From the NCBI GenBank assembly GCA_002451155.1, contig DKBG01000064.1:6968-12403 (forward strand): a DNA stretch of 5,436 bases, read 5' to 3'. Source of the stretch: Ignavibacteria bacterium UBA6906 (GTDB taxonomy: Bacteria > Bacteroidota > Ignavibacteria > UBA10030 > UBA6906). Made by a program: the position numbers and the translations under genes. This document shows positions 1 through 5,436 of the stretch, piece by piece. Within the stretch, counting starts at the first letter, position 1. Each line of letters begins with the position of its first letter. The notes under the pieces were generated by a model, which saw only the letters and a program-made list of their open reading frames with translations, searched no databases and was not told the DNA's origin.

Positions 1-38
1 GATCACGTCGTCGTAGCCCGGGCTACGACGACGTGATC
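1..38. repeat. Perfect 38-base palindrome at the window edge
   Basis: Bases 1-19 are the exact reverse complement of bases 20-38, with the centre at CCCGGG (17-22) and no loop. The right arm encodes the conserved Gly-Tyr-Asp-Asp-Val-Ile stretch of the pabC frame, so it looks like the genuine sequence. The left arm reads Ser-Arg-Arg-Arg-Ser-Pro in the same frame, which I do not recognise as family sequence. Because the symmetry starts at base 1, a fold-back assembly end is the likeliest explanation; a real cruciform-forming site is less likely. Confidence 0.9.
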
Positions 39-284
39 CTTTGGAATGACAGGGGGGAAGTTACCGAGTCGACGATCGCGAACATAATTGTGGAAATGGA
101 GGGGATGATGGTGACTCCGCCGGTGAGCTCAGGGCTTCTGCCCGGCGTGTACCGTGATCATCTCCTTGAGACGGGCAAAGTGAAGGAGCAGGTGGTGACA
201 GTGAGTGACCTCGGCAAATGCTCCAGGATTCTTCTGGCGAACTCGGTTCGTGGGCTCTGGCAGGTCGAGTATAAAGGTCGCTGA
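3..284 (+). CDS. pabC: Aminodeoxychorismate lyase (PabC-type, PLP fold type IV), C-terminal fragment, 5' end missing
   Basis: This is the C-terminal end of a fold-type IV PLP enzyme. The family converts 4-amino-4-deoxychorismate to p-aminobenzoate and pyruvate, in the cytoplasm, for folate synthesis. Seen in the sequence: the GEVTES motif (54-71), whose second glutamate (codon 66-68) corresponds to the residue that contacts the PLP ring nitrogen; the following T-I-A-N phosphate-cup segment (72-83); GLLPG (132-146); and NSVRG near the end (240-254), stopping at TGA 282-284. The PLP lysine lies upstream and is absent. The frame is open to the left edge, and a GTG at 33 is not a credible start because it falls inside the conserved GYDDVILWN stretch. 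NSVRG is also common in PabB-PabC fusions, so the full gene may be a fusion. A D-amino acid or branched-chain aminotransferase is a less likely alternative. Codons before about position 20 are suspect because of the palindrome. Confidence 0.82.
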   Translation, partial: SRRRSPGYDDVILWNDRGEVTESTIANIIVEMEGMMVTPPVSSGLLPGVYRDHLLETGKVKEQVVTVSDLGKCSRILLANSVRGLWQVEYKGR

Positions 285-442
285 GCGACGGCGATCTGCC
301 CGGATTACCTACCATCGACTATGGAAAGGCCACCCGCGTCCATCTCCCCTCACCAGTCTTGTAATTGTTTGGGAAAATCCTTTGAATTTGACTGCACTCT
401 GGCCCCACGATGCAGTGACCGCCGGTCGGGGGCTTGCGTTTC

Positions 443-457
443 TTCAGGTGTCCTGAA
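443..457. repeat. Small perfect hairpin, 6-bp stem with 3-base loop
   Basis: TTCAGG (443-448) pairs perfectly with CCTGAA (452-457) around the loop TGT. It lies about 80 bases before the channel start and is directly followed by a separate 10-base palindrome at 459-468. It could be part of a 5' leader structure or an operator. The stem is short enough to be chance, and no poly-T tract supports a terminator. Confidence 0.35.
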
Positions 458-523
458 AACCTCGAGGTATCATTCCGTTCTCCAAATGTACGCCTTCGAA
501 CGCACGACGTAGTACACCTTGTT

Positions 524-530
524 AAAGGGA
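524..530 (+). promoter_or_regulatory. Ribosome binding site of the channel gene
   Basis: AAAGGGA sits 7 bases before the ATG at 538. It supports that start over the out-of-frame ATG at 533, which would leave only 2 bases of spacing. Confidence 0.7.
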
Positions 531-537
531 GCATGAT

Positions 538-3021
538 ATGGACATACCGGGGTTTTATCGGCGATGGGTTCTTCTTCTCTCGGGGATCGGGTTGTACCCG
601 GGATTGCTCCAGGCTCAGGGTTCGGTCACAGCCGGAGTCGACTCCGCAGTCAGTCCGATCCCCGCCATTGAGATCACAAGCCGATCGGAGAAGGATCTTG
701 TTGACCTGGCCGCTGCGCGGCGACTGGTCACAGACACATCCAAGATCTCTGCGGTCGACACCCTGTTCCCTCGATATATTGCGACCATCAGGGTCTCGCG
801 GGAAAGGCTCAGGGATACCTCCCAGGCTAGCGGGAACCTCACCTTCCTGCGGGAGCGGATGAACGAGTGGACGCGACTGTCGGAACCGCTTGCATTGTGG
901 CAGCGAACGTTGGAAAATCGGGCGAATGAGCTGGAGCGGACAAGGTTACAGCTTATGGCGATTCGTGAGCAGTGGGACCTCACCCGTCAGAAGCAGACAG
1001 GGGAGGGTCTCACACCCGGCCTTCGCTCCAGGGTGCGGTTGGTCCTCGGCGAACTTGCGGATGTGCAGCGGCTGCTGGAACGAGAGCGCGTTAGGACTCT
1101 TGACCTTCTGAAGCGTGTCTCGGACGAGGCCCTTCTCGTTGAGGACGATATCGGCTGGTTGAAGGATGCTATCCTCAACTACACATCAAGTCTCTTCGTT
1201 CAAAACGCGAGACTGATATGGTCCTTGAGGGGAGGATCGGAGGAGACAGCCAAATCAACCTCGGACAATTTGACAATCGCCAGAAGAGTCCAGTCCCTGA
1301 CCGAATTTGCCGCAGCCAACATGCCGAGGTTCGTACTGCATGCCTTTGGGGCTCTTGCGCTCGCCGGGTTGCTGTTGACAATTCGGCGGTCCTTTACCAG
1401 GAGCCGTACGCATGCCGCTGATCAGGAAGCAGTGCCGGTCCCGCTGGTCGCGCGACGTCCATATTCCACCGCCCTGTTCATTGCACTGTTGATGTCCCGG
1501 TTCATTTACCCCAAAGCGCCGGAGCAGTTGTTCTTCACGCTTGGAGGTCTGGCCGTGATACCACTGCTCCGGCTCCTTCCTGCGTTGCTTCCCCGGAAGT
1601 ACCATCAGTTTGTGTACGCACTGTTAGGCGTATATTTCCTGCACCGTGCGGAAAACATCATTTCGGACGTTACCACGATCGACAGGATTTTGCAGCTGGG
1701 ATTGGCCGGGCTCGCTCTGCTCATCCTGCTTTGGTTCTTACGGAAGGTCTCCGCAGAGCGGGAGGATGCGCAGGTCTCCGCCAAAGGGTGGGCGATCTTC
1801 TTTTCCTGGATCGGCATCGGCCTCCTCGGCATCTGTATCGGCGCGAACATCTCTGGATTCTTGAATCTGTCCGGGCTGCTCCTCAACGGAGTGCTGTATT
1901 CGATGTACAGTCTCCTCCTCGTTGCCGCCGGCGTTGTTCTTCTCGAGGAAATTGTCTCCGTCGGCCTCAAGACGAAGACGGTCCGTCGACTTCATGTGGT
2001 CCAGAACCATGAACAGATGACCAGGGCGAGGCTGTCCGGCATCTTGAAGCTAGCAGGAGTGCTGGTGTGGCTCTCCGCCTCACTCGCGAATTTCAATCTT
2101 TGGATGCCGTTGGCTTCGACTGTGCTGCGGGAATTGAAGAGGGATTGGACGATCGGGACCCTGACGATCACTCTGGGATCCGTGTTCGGCCTGGCTCTTA
2201 CGATCTGGCTGGCGGCGCTCCTCTCCCGGTTTATCCGGACATTGCTTGAAGAGGACGTTCTGCCGCGTACCGAGCTGCGCGTCGGGGTGCAGTCAACGAT
2301 CTCGACCCTGGTCTATTATGCCCTCATTCTGATCGGCATTTTCTTCGCGGCCTCCGTTGTTGGCATACGCTGGGAAACGCTCACCATTGTCCTGGGCGCC
2401 GTGAGCGTCGGTATCGGATTCGGGCTGCAATCGTTAGTCAATAATCTGATCTCCGGTCTCATCCTGATGTTTGAGCGTCCTCTCAACGTTGGAGACAAGA
2501 TCGAATTTGGCTCGCGATTCGGAACGCTCATGAAGATTGGTCTGCGCGCAAGCACGGTCAGGACATTCGACGGCTCGGAAGTTATTGTCCCGAACTCCGC
2601 CCTGATCTCCTCCGAAGTCGTGAACTGGACCCTTTCGGATCAGTTCCGACGCATGGAGATTCAGGTAGGCGTGGCATACGGGACTGACCCGCAAAAAGTG
2701 ATTGCGACGCTGGTCGAGGTGGCGAAGGGCCACCCCGAGGTCATGAAGGATCCCGAACCGTTCGTGATGTTCCTCGGATTCGGAGACAGTTCACTCGATT
2801 TCAAGCTGATGTTCTGGGTCTTCTTTGATATGGGCTTCACGGTGCGAACGCAGGTAATGGTGGCGATAACCAGAGCCTTCAAAGAGCGGGGGATCGAAAT
2901 CCCCTTCCCGCAGCGGGATCTGCATCTGAAATCCGTTCCCGAGAACGGGGACAGGACTGCCGGGGCGCCGCCTGGCCAGAGTGGCCTCCCTCAGGGCCGA
3001 AAGAGGCGGGTCAAACCGTAA
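538..3021 (+). CDS. MscS-superfamily mechanosensitive channel, large multi-TM (MscK/MscM-like) form
   Basis: This is an inner-membrane channel of the family that opens under membrane tension and releases solutes on hypo-osmotic shock. The 827 residues run in this order: a signal peptide with a hydrophobic core and probable cleavage after LQA (residue 26); a charged, helical, probably coiled-coil periplasmic region (about 50-255); about eleven hydrophobic segments (near 265, 310, 330, 356, 384, 418, 450, 500, 540, 588 and 614-640); and the MscS core. The last segment is the pore helix, rich in Gly, Ala and Ser, followed by FERPLNVGD (645-653). Next come the beta domain with VPNSALIS (684-691) and the alpha/beta vestibule, ending near IPFPQRDLHL (788-797). 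A basic tail (about 798-827, ending RKRRVKP) is not part of the core. The topology resembles E. coli MscK and MscM (about 1100 residues), but the periplasmic part is much shorter. The gene follows pabC on the same strand after 253 bases, so it probably has its own promoter. Confidence 0.93.
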   Translation: MDIPGFYRRWVLLLSGIGLYPGLLQAQGSVTAGVDSAVSPIPAIEITSRSEKDLVDLAAARRLVTDTSKISAVDTLFPRYIATIRVSRERLRDTSQASGNLTFLRERMNEWTRLSEPLALWQRTLENRANELERTRLQLMAIREQWDLTRQKQTGEGLTPGLRSRVRLVLGELADVQRLLERERVRTLDLLKRVSDEALLVEDDIGWLKDAILNYTSSLFVQNARLIWSLRGGSEETAKSTSDNLTIARRVQSLTEFAAANMPRFVLHAFGALALAGLLLTIRRSFTRSRTHAADQEAVPVPLVARRPYSTALFIALLMSRFIYPKAPEQLFFTLGGLAVIPLLRLLPALLPRKYHQFVYALLGVYFLHRAENIISDVTTIDRILQLGLAGLALLILLWFLRKVSAEREDAQVSAKGWAIFFSWIGIGLLGICIGANISGFLNLSGLLLNGVLYSMYSLLLVAAGVVLLEEIVSVGLKTKTVRRLHVVQNHEQMTRARLSGILKLAGVLVWLSASLANFNLWMPLASTVLRELKRDWTIGTLTITLGSVFGLALTIWLAALLSRFIRTLLEEDVLPRTELRVGVQSTISTLVYYALILIGIFFAASVVGIRWETLTIVLGAVSVGIGFGLQSLVNNLISGLILMFERPLNVGDKIEFGSRFGTLMKIGLRASTVRTFDGSEVIVPNSALISSEVVNWTLSDQFRRMEIQVGVAYGTDPQKVIATLVEVAKGHPEVMKDPEPFVMFLGFGDSSLDFKLMFWVFFDMGFTVRTQVMVAITRAFKERGIEIPFPQRDLHLKSVPENGDRTAGAPPGQSGLPQGRKRRVKP

Positions 3022-3168
3022 GGTGCGGGCGGACCGCATCCCACAACCTCCTCTGGACGCCGGCAGAGAGGTAGGAGCGGTTCACCACGATGCTCCTTCG
3101 GTCTGTAACGGACGAAGGTCCGCCTCCGGGCGGACCTTCGCGCATCCTGCATCCTCTGACGACGTGGA
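3022..3168. other. Convergent intergenic region
   Basis: These 147 bases separate the 3' ends of the channel gene and the oxidoreductase gene. They contain one strong hairpin (3113-3140) and no credible coding sequence. Confidence 0.7.
3113..3140. terminator. GC-rich hairpin between convergent genes, probable bidirectional terminator
   Basis: A perfect 12-bp stem, CGAAGGTCCGCC (3113-3124) with GGCGGACCTTCG (3129-3140), closes a TCCG loop. In the + strand RNA this is C(UCCG)G, a member of the very stable UNCG tetraloop class. It lies between two gene 3' ends, where a terminator is expected. Neither side has a clear T tract, so it may be a U-less terminator or a barrier protecting mRNA ends from exonucleases. 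Confidence 0.68.
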
Positions 3169-3183
3169 TCAGCCTGCTGATCC
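3166..3183. repeat. Inverted repeat over the oxidoreductase stop codon
   Basis: GGATCAG (3166-3172) pairs with CTGATCC (3177-3183) around a 4-base loop, CCTG. The stop codon of the minus-strand gene (3169-3171) lies in one arm. On the minus-strand transcript this 7-bp stem comes 25 bases before the larger hairpin at 3113-3140, giving two stems in tandem at the mRNA end. It could assist termination or be chance. Confidence 0.4.
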
Positions 3184-4557
3184 GACCTCCTTCATTGTTC
3201 CAGTGGCACGCGACTCTTCTGCCTTGAAGGCCATCAGGTGGCTCTCCATGGAGTTCTCAATCGTCGTGGGGAGGAGGGCCGGATTTCGCTGGCTGACCGC
3301 CTGCAGCCAGTCGCGCACCAGCCCGAAATCTCCTCCTCCGTGGCCTGAAGAAATCTCGGTGTTCTCCCGTACATTCCAGCGCACTGTCTCGCCGGTCGTA
3401 AAGTCCGAAAAGGTGAGGGTCTCCTCGTCTCCGACAATGTCTCCATTGGTGAACATGATTCGTATCCGCCTGCCGGCATAGCTCGTATGGGCTTCCATAT
3501 TGAAGTTTGCAGTGACTTCGTCTTCAAACTGCATCATGACAACCTGGTGATCCACGACATCATTATCACAATGGTACACGCATCGGCCGTACGGGCCGGT
3601 CTTCAGGTTCTGCAGAATTGCCGCCCCCTTGTCCCCTTCTTCCGGGAGATCCATGTGGCCGAGCCAGGTCCGATTCCGATAATAGATTCTGAGGGCGGAA
3701 TAGGGACAGGTGGCTTCGACAGCGCAGGCATCGGTGCATCGGGCAGTGCTTCCGATTGGGGCATTCTCGCGTTTAAACCATGTGAGTGAACCGAAGGACC
3801 CTACTTTGAGGCAGTGTTTTCCGGTGAACCAGAGAAGGACATCAAGATCATGGCAGGATTTTGCGAGGAGCATCGGATTGGATTCTTTTGTGTTTCGCCA
3901 GTTTCCCCGGACGAATGAATGGGACATATGGATATGTTCCACCGGCTCCATAAGCTGAATGCTGACCATTCTCCCGAGCACCCCTGAGTCGATCACCTCT
4001 TTGATTTTCCGGAAGAACGGGGCGTACCGGAGGACATGGCAGATCGCAACGATGCGGTTCGAGGACTTTGCGAGCTTCATGATCTCCGAACACTGCTGCC
4101 AGGTTTGTGCGATGGGTTTCTCCAGGATAAGATCGTATCCCATCGCGAGGGCCGCCATTGCCGGGCCATAGTGGAGGGCGTCCGGGGTGGTAATGATTAC
4201 CGCGTCCGCGAATTTCGGCTTTTCAAAAATTTCTTCCCAGGTCGTGAAGCGACGGTCTGCAGGAATCTCGTATTTCTTCGAAAAGCGGTTGTTCCGAAAC
4301 AGGATCGGCTCGGCAACGCCGACGATCTTGAGGTCGCCAGGATACTTCGCCGCATACGAGGAATACACATTCCCCCTGTTCCCCGCACCGGCGACGATGG
4401 CCGTGAGGGGTTCGCCGATAGGCTGAACGCGGGGGAGCTCTGAAAAAGCCACCGGCTGATTGATCAGGTCTGCGAGTGCCGACCGGCTGAACGCAACAGC
4501 TGCGGATGAGGCCCCCAAGGTTCTCAGAATGTCGCGTCTGCTCCAGGATCGTTGCAT
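3169..4557 (-). CDS. Gfo/Idh/MocA-family NAD(P)-dependent oxidoreductase with Tat signal
   Basis: This family consists of NAD(P)-dependent dehydrogenases acting mostly on sugars, inositols and their derivatives. The 462 residues begin with a Tat-type signal: SRRDIL (6-11), a hydrophobic stretch, and a probable cleavage after ALA (27-29). The protein is therefore predicted to be folded in the cytoplasm and then exported. The Rossmann motif GAGNRG is at 57-62 and the family's EKP at 146-148. A catalytic-region motif, KSCHDLD, is at 233-239, where H236 is the likely catalytic or substrate-binding histidine. Cysteines are grouped as C274-x3-C278-x5-C284 and C326-x3-C330, the latter in GRCVYHCDNDVVDHQ. 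I recall both blocks from a recognisable subfamily in Bacteroidota-type genomes; their role is unclear. The length fits Tat-bearing members, which are longer than the roughly 350-residue core. GH109-type NAD-dependent glycosidase activity is possible. The substrate cannot be read from the sequence. Confidence 0.9.
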   Translation of the reverse strand: MQRSWSRRDILRTLGASSAAVAFSRSALADLINQPVAFSELPRVQPIGEPLTAIVAGAGNRGNVYSSYAAKYPGDLKIVGVAEPILFRNNRFSKKYEIPADRRFTTWEEIFEKPKFADAVIITTPDALHYGPAMAALAMGYDLILEKPIAQTWQQCSEIMKLAKSSNRIVAICHVLRYAPFFRKIKEVIDSGVLGRMVSIQLMEPVEHIHMSHSFVRGNWRNTKESNPMLLAKSCHDLDVLLWFTGKHCLKVGSFGSLTWFKRENAPIGSTARCTDACAVEATCPYSALRIYYRNRTWLGHMDLPEEGDKGAAILQNLKTGPYGRCVYHCDNDVVDHQVVMMQFEDEVTANFNMEAHTSYAGRRIRIMFTNGDIVGDEETLTFSDFTTGETVRWNVRENTEISSGHGGGDFGLVRDWLQAVSQRNPALLPTTIENSMESHLMAFKAEESRATGTMKEVGSAG

Positions 4558-4710
4558 AGGAATATCCTTAGGAAATGGATTGTGAGTGGGAGAAACGATA
4601 CGGTAACCGGGGAAAAATATGGAGAGGACGGGTTGGGAGAGTGTGAATCATTAAGGGGTGAGTGAGGTCCCGGTCCGAGCCGTCTGCACATCCGGTGACG
4701 AACGGCCCTG
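4558..4710. other. Spacer between methyltransferase and oxidoreductase
   Basis: This 153-base stretch separates two minus-strand genes. Apart from the ribosome binding site of the downstream gene, I see no strong hairpin with a T tract, so read-through from the methyltransferase is possible. The spacer is also long enough for a separate promoter, which I could not identify. The minus strand is rich in C and T here. Confidence 0.5.
4565..4569 (-). promoter_or_regulatory. Ribosome binding site of the oxidoreductase
   Basis: AAGGA on the minus strand lies 7 bases before the ATG at 4557, supporting that start. The start also places the twin-arginine motif at residues 7-8, as expected for a Tat signal. 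Confidence 0.7.
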
Positions 4711-5385
4711 TCACGGGCGTGTCGCCCTGACATAGAGCGATCCGACCCGTCGATCACCTCTATCGAGGTCAGGATCATACTCCCGGCGTGTGATCTCCGT
4801 GAACCCAGTGCGTGTTAGAAGTCTTGACAATGTCTCAAAATCGTACGAATACCTGTGCTCCCCGTCCTGACGAAAATTGTAATTCACATGCTCAATTTGA
4901 GTCTGCAGATGCGGAGGATGCCAGCAACGCTGCGCGTCATAGTATTGTGGTGTTCCTCCGAGCACGGTTGAACGTAACACCAGCTCAATGTCCGGCACGA
5001 CGAGGCTAAGGATCCCTCCCGGTTGAAGGACGCGTCGACACTCGCGGAGAAAATCAGACGCGGAGTCCGGGTAGTCCAGATGTTCCAGGAAGTGTTCGGC
5101 GTAGACTATGGTCGCGGAGCCAGGAGGGAAGGGGAACGGCCGCCGGAGATCGAGCCTGATGTCTGCCTCCCTCCTCAGGTCGATGTTGATCCACCCTGGT
5201 TTCAGACAAGGACCGCAGCCGGCGTGAATTCGAAGATCTCTGGACCTTCTGTAAAGCAGACGTGCAAGGATGTAGTCCGGACAATGGAAAAGGAACCTCC
5301 GGACTTCCTCGGCCAGATCTTGTGTGGCAGCCCATATTCCCATGGATGAGTCCGCCCTCCGTGCGGGATGAGATCCCCCCTCCAC
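4711..5385 (-). CDS. Class I SAM-dependent methyltransferase (Methyltransf_11-like)
   Basis: This is a predicted cytoplasmic SAM-dependent methyltransferase of 224 residues; the methyl acceptor is unknown. The SAM-binding motif I is IHAGCGP (53-59), followed by PGWINIDL (63-70) with the acidic D69 at the end of strand 2. DLRRPFPFP (79-87) and the YAEHFLEHL block (95-103) follow, and then LQPGGILSLVVPD (120-132), the usual motif III region. A His- and aromatic-rich segment (156-182) and a closing strand (GSLYVRATRP) complete the fold. The pattern GCGxxxxPGWINID followed by EHxLEH resembles the predicted methyltransferases often found near polysaccharide or glycosyltransferase genes. The start chosen is GTG 5385, with AAGGA 8 bases upstream (5394-5398). 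ATG at 5343, with GGAGG 12 bases upstream, is an alternative that would remove 14 poorly conserved-looking residues. An in-frame stop at 5422-5424 rules out a longer protein. Confidence 0.87.
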   Translation of the reverse strand: MEGGSHPARRADSSMGIWAATQDLAEEVRRFLFHCPDYILARLLYRRSRDLRIHAGCGPCLKPGWINIDLRREADIRLDLRRPFPFPPGSATIVYAEHFLEHLDYPDSASDFLRECRRVLQPGGILSLVVPDIELVLRSTVLGGTPQYYDAQRCWHPPHLQTQIEHVNYNFRQDGEHRYSYDFETLSRLLTRTGFTEITRREYDPDLDRGDRRVGSLYVRATRP

Positions 5386-5393
5386 GTTGTCGG

Positions 5394-5398
5394 TCCTT
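5394..5398 (-). promoter_or_regulatory. Ribosome binding site deciding the GTG start of the methyltransferase
   Basis: AAGGA on the minus strand lies 8 bases before GTG 5385. A competing GGAGG (5356-5360) lies 12 bases before ATG 5343, a longer spacing than usual, so the GTG start is preferred but not certain. Confidence 0.5.
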
Positions 5399-5436
5399 GA
5401 GATCCGCGTATGGCGGCAGCTTCACCTTCGCGCGAA

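Larger units (their letters stand above)
285..537. other. Intergenic region between pabC and the channel gene
   Basis: This 253-base gap holds no convincing gene; the short reading frames across it have no family-like composition and no good ribosome binding site. It carries small inverted repeats: GCCCC (402-406) with GGGGC (429-433) enclosing GACC/GGTC (417-420, 424-427), then TTCAGG-TGT-CCTGAA (443-457), then the 10-base palindrome ACCTCGAGGT (459-468). The first is followed by a T-rich stretch (434-444) and could be a weak terminator for pabC. A promoter for the downstream gene probably lies here, but I cannot place it with confidence. Confidence 0.6.

Noticed and set aside
358..390. Bacteroidota-like promoter (CTTG at 358-361, then TGAATTTG at 383-390) or a sigma-70 TTGACT at 388
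   Set aside because: The first has only a partial match to TAnnTTTG, and the organism is not certain. TTGACT lacks a good -10 box at the right distance. Neither is strong enough to annotate.
434..862. Open frame of 142 codons on the + strand overlapping the channel start
   Set aside because: It overlaps the channel gene in another frame. Its translation is rich in Arg, Ser and Pro with no domain pattern, typical of a shadow frame in GC-rich DNA.
4715..4727. GGGCG-TGT-CGCCC hairpin near the methyltransferase stop codon
   Set aside because: The stem is only 5 bp, lies within coding sequence and has no T tract, so it is probably chance.
4524..4778. Minus-strand open frame of 84 codons bridging the methyltransferase end and the oxidoreductase start
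   Set aside because: It overlaps both real genes in another frame and shows no recognisable motif. The conserved Tat signal frame is the better reading at its 3' end.
5054..5425. Open frame of 123 codons on the - strand overlapping the methyltransferase
   Set aside because: It lies almost wholly within the methyltransferase in another frame and shows low-complexity Arg/Ser composition. The methyltransferase frame carries clear family motifs.
5422..5436. Possible last codons of an upstream minus-strand gene ending at TGA 5422-5424
   Set aside because: Only four codons are visible before the stop, so a gene cannot be supported, although a gene ending here would fit the 36-base spacing to the methyltransferase.
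1..5436. Novel multi-gene system such as a defence island, mobile element, CRISPR array or biosynthetic cluster
   Set aside because: All four genes belong to recognisable families, and there are no direct repeats, transposase or integrase motifs, or tRNA-like structures that I could find by reading both strands.

Overview
The window holds four protein genes in a convergent layout, with no RNA genes, CRISPR array, insertion sequence or phage-like gene that I can see. On the + strand are the 3' end of a PabC-type aminodeoxychorismate lyase (possibly the C-terminal half of a PabB-PabC fusion) and a complete 827-residue mechanosensitive channel of the MscS superfamily with many membrane segments. 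On the - strand are a complete Tat-signal Gfo/Idh/MocA oxidoreductase and, upstream of it, a class I SAM-dependent methyltransferase. The two pairs converge on a strong GC-rich hairpin at about 3113-3140.

The DNA looks like a moderately GC-rich bacterium with AAGGA-type ribosome binding sites and GTG or ATG starts. The Tat-exported oxidoreductase, with its CHDLD and paired-cysteine motifs, resembles proteins common in the Bacteroidota/Ignavibacteria side of the FCB group. That placement is only a tentative inference. The signal peptide on the channel suggests a diderm with a periplasm.

Region by region: 1-38 is a perfect 38-base palindrome lying inside the pabC reading frame at the very edge of the window, most likely a fold-back contig end. 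39-284 is the pabC tail. 285-537 is a 253-base non-coding gap with small inverted repeats and the mscS ribosome binding site. 538-3021 is the channel. 3022-3168 is the convergent intergenic region with the hairpin. 3169-4557 is the oxidoreductase (-). 4558-4710 is a non-coding spacer. 4711-5385 is the methyltransferase (-). 5386-5436 is its upstream leader.

No functional link between the two convergent pairs is evident: folate precursor synthesis and osmotic protection are housekeeping functions. The oxidoreductase and methyltransferase could be co-transcribed and serve sugar or cell-surface metabolism, but the sequence does not prove it. I find no convincing previously undescribed system; the most informative observations are the terminal palindrome and the cysteine motifs of the exported oxidoreductase.
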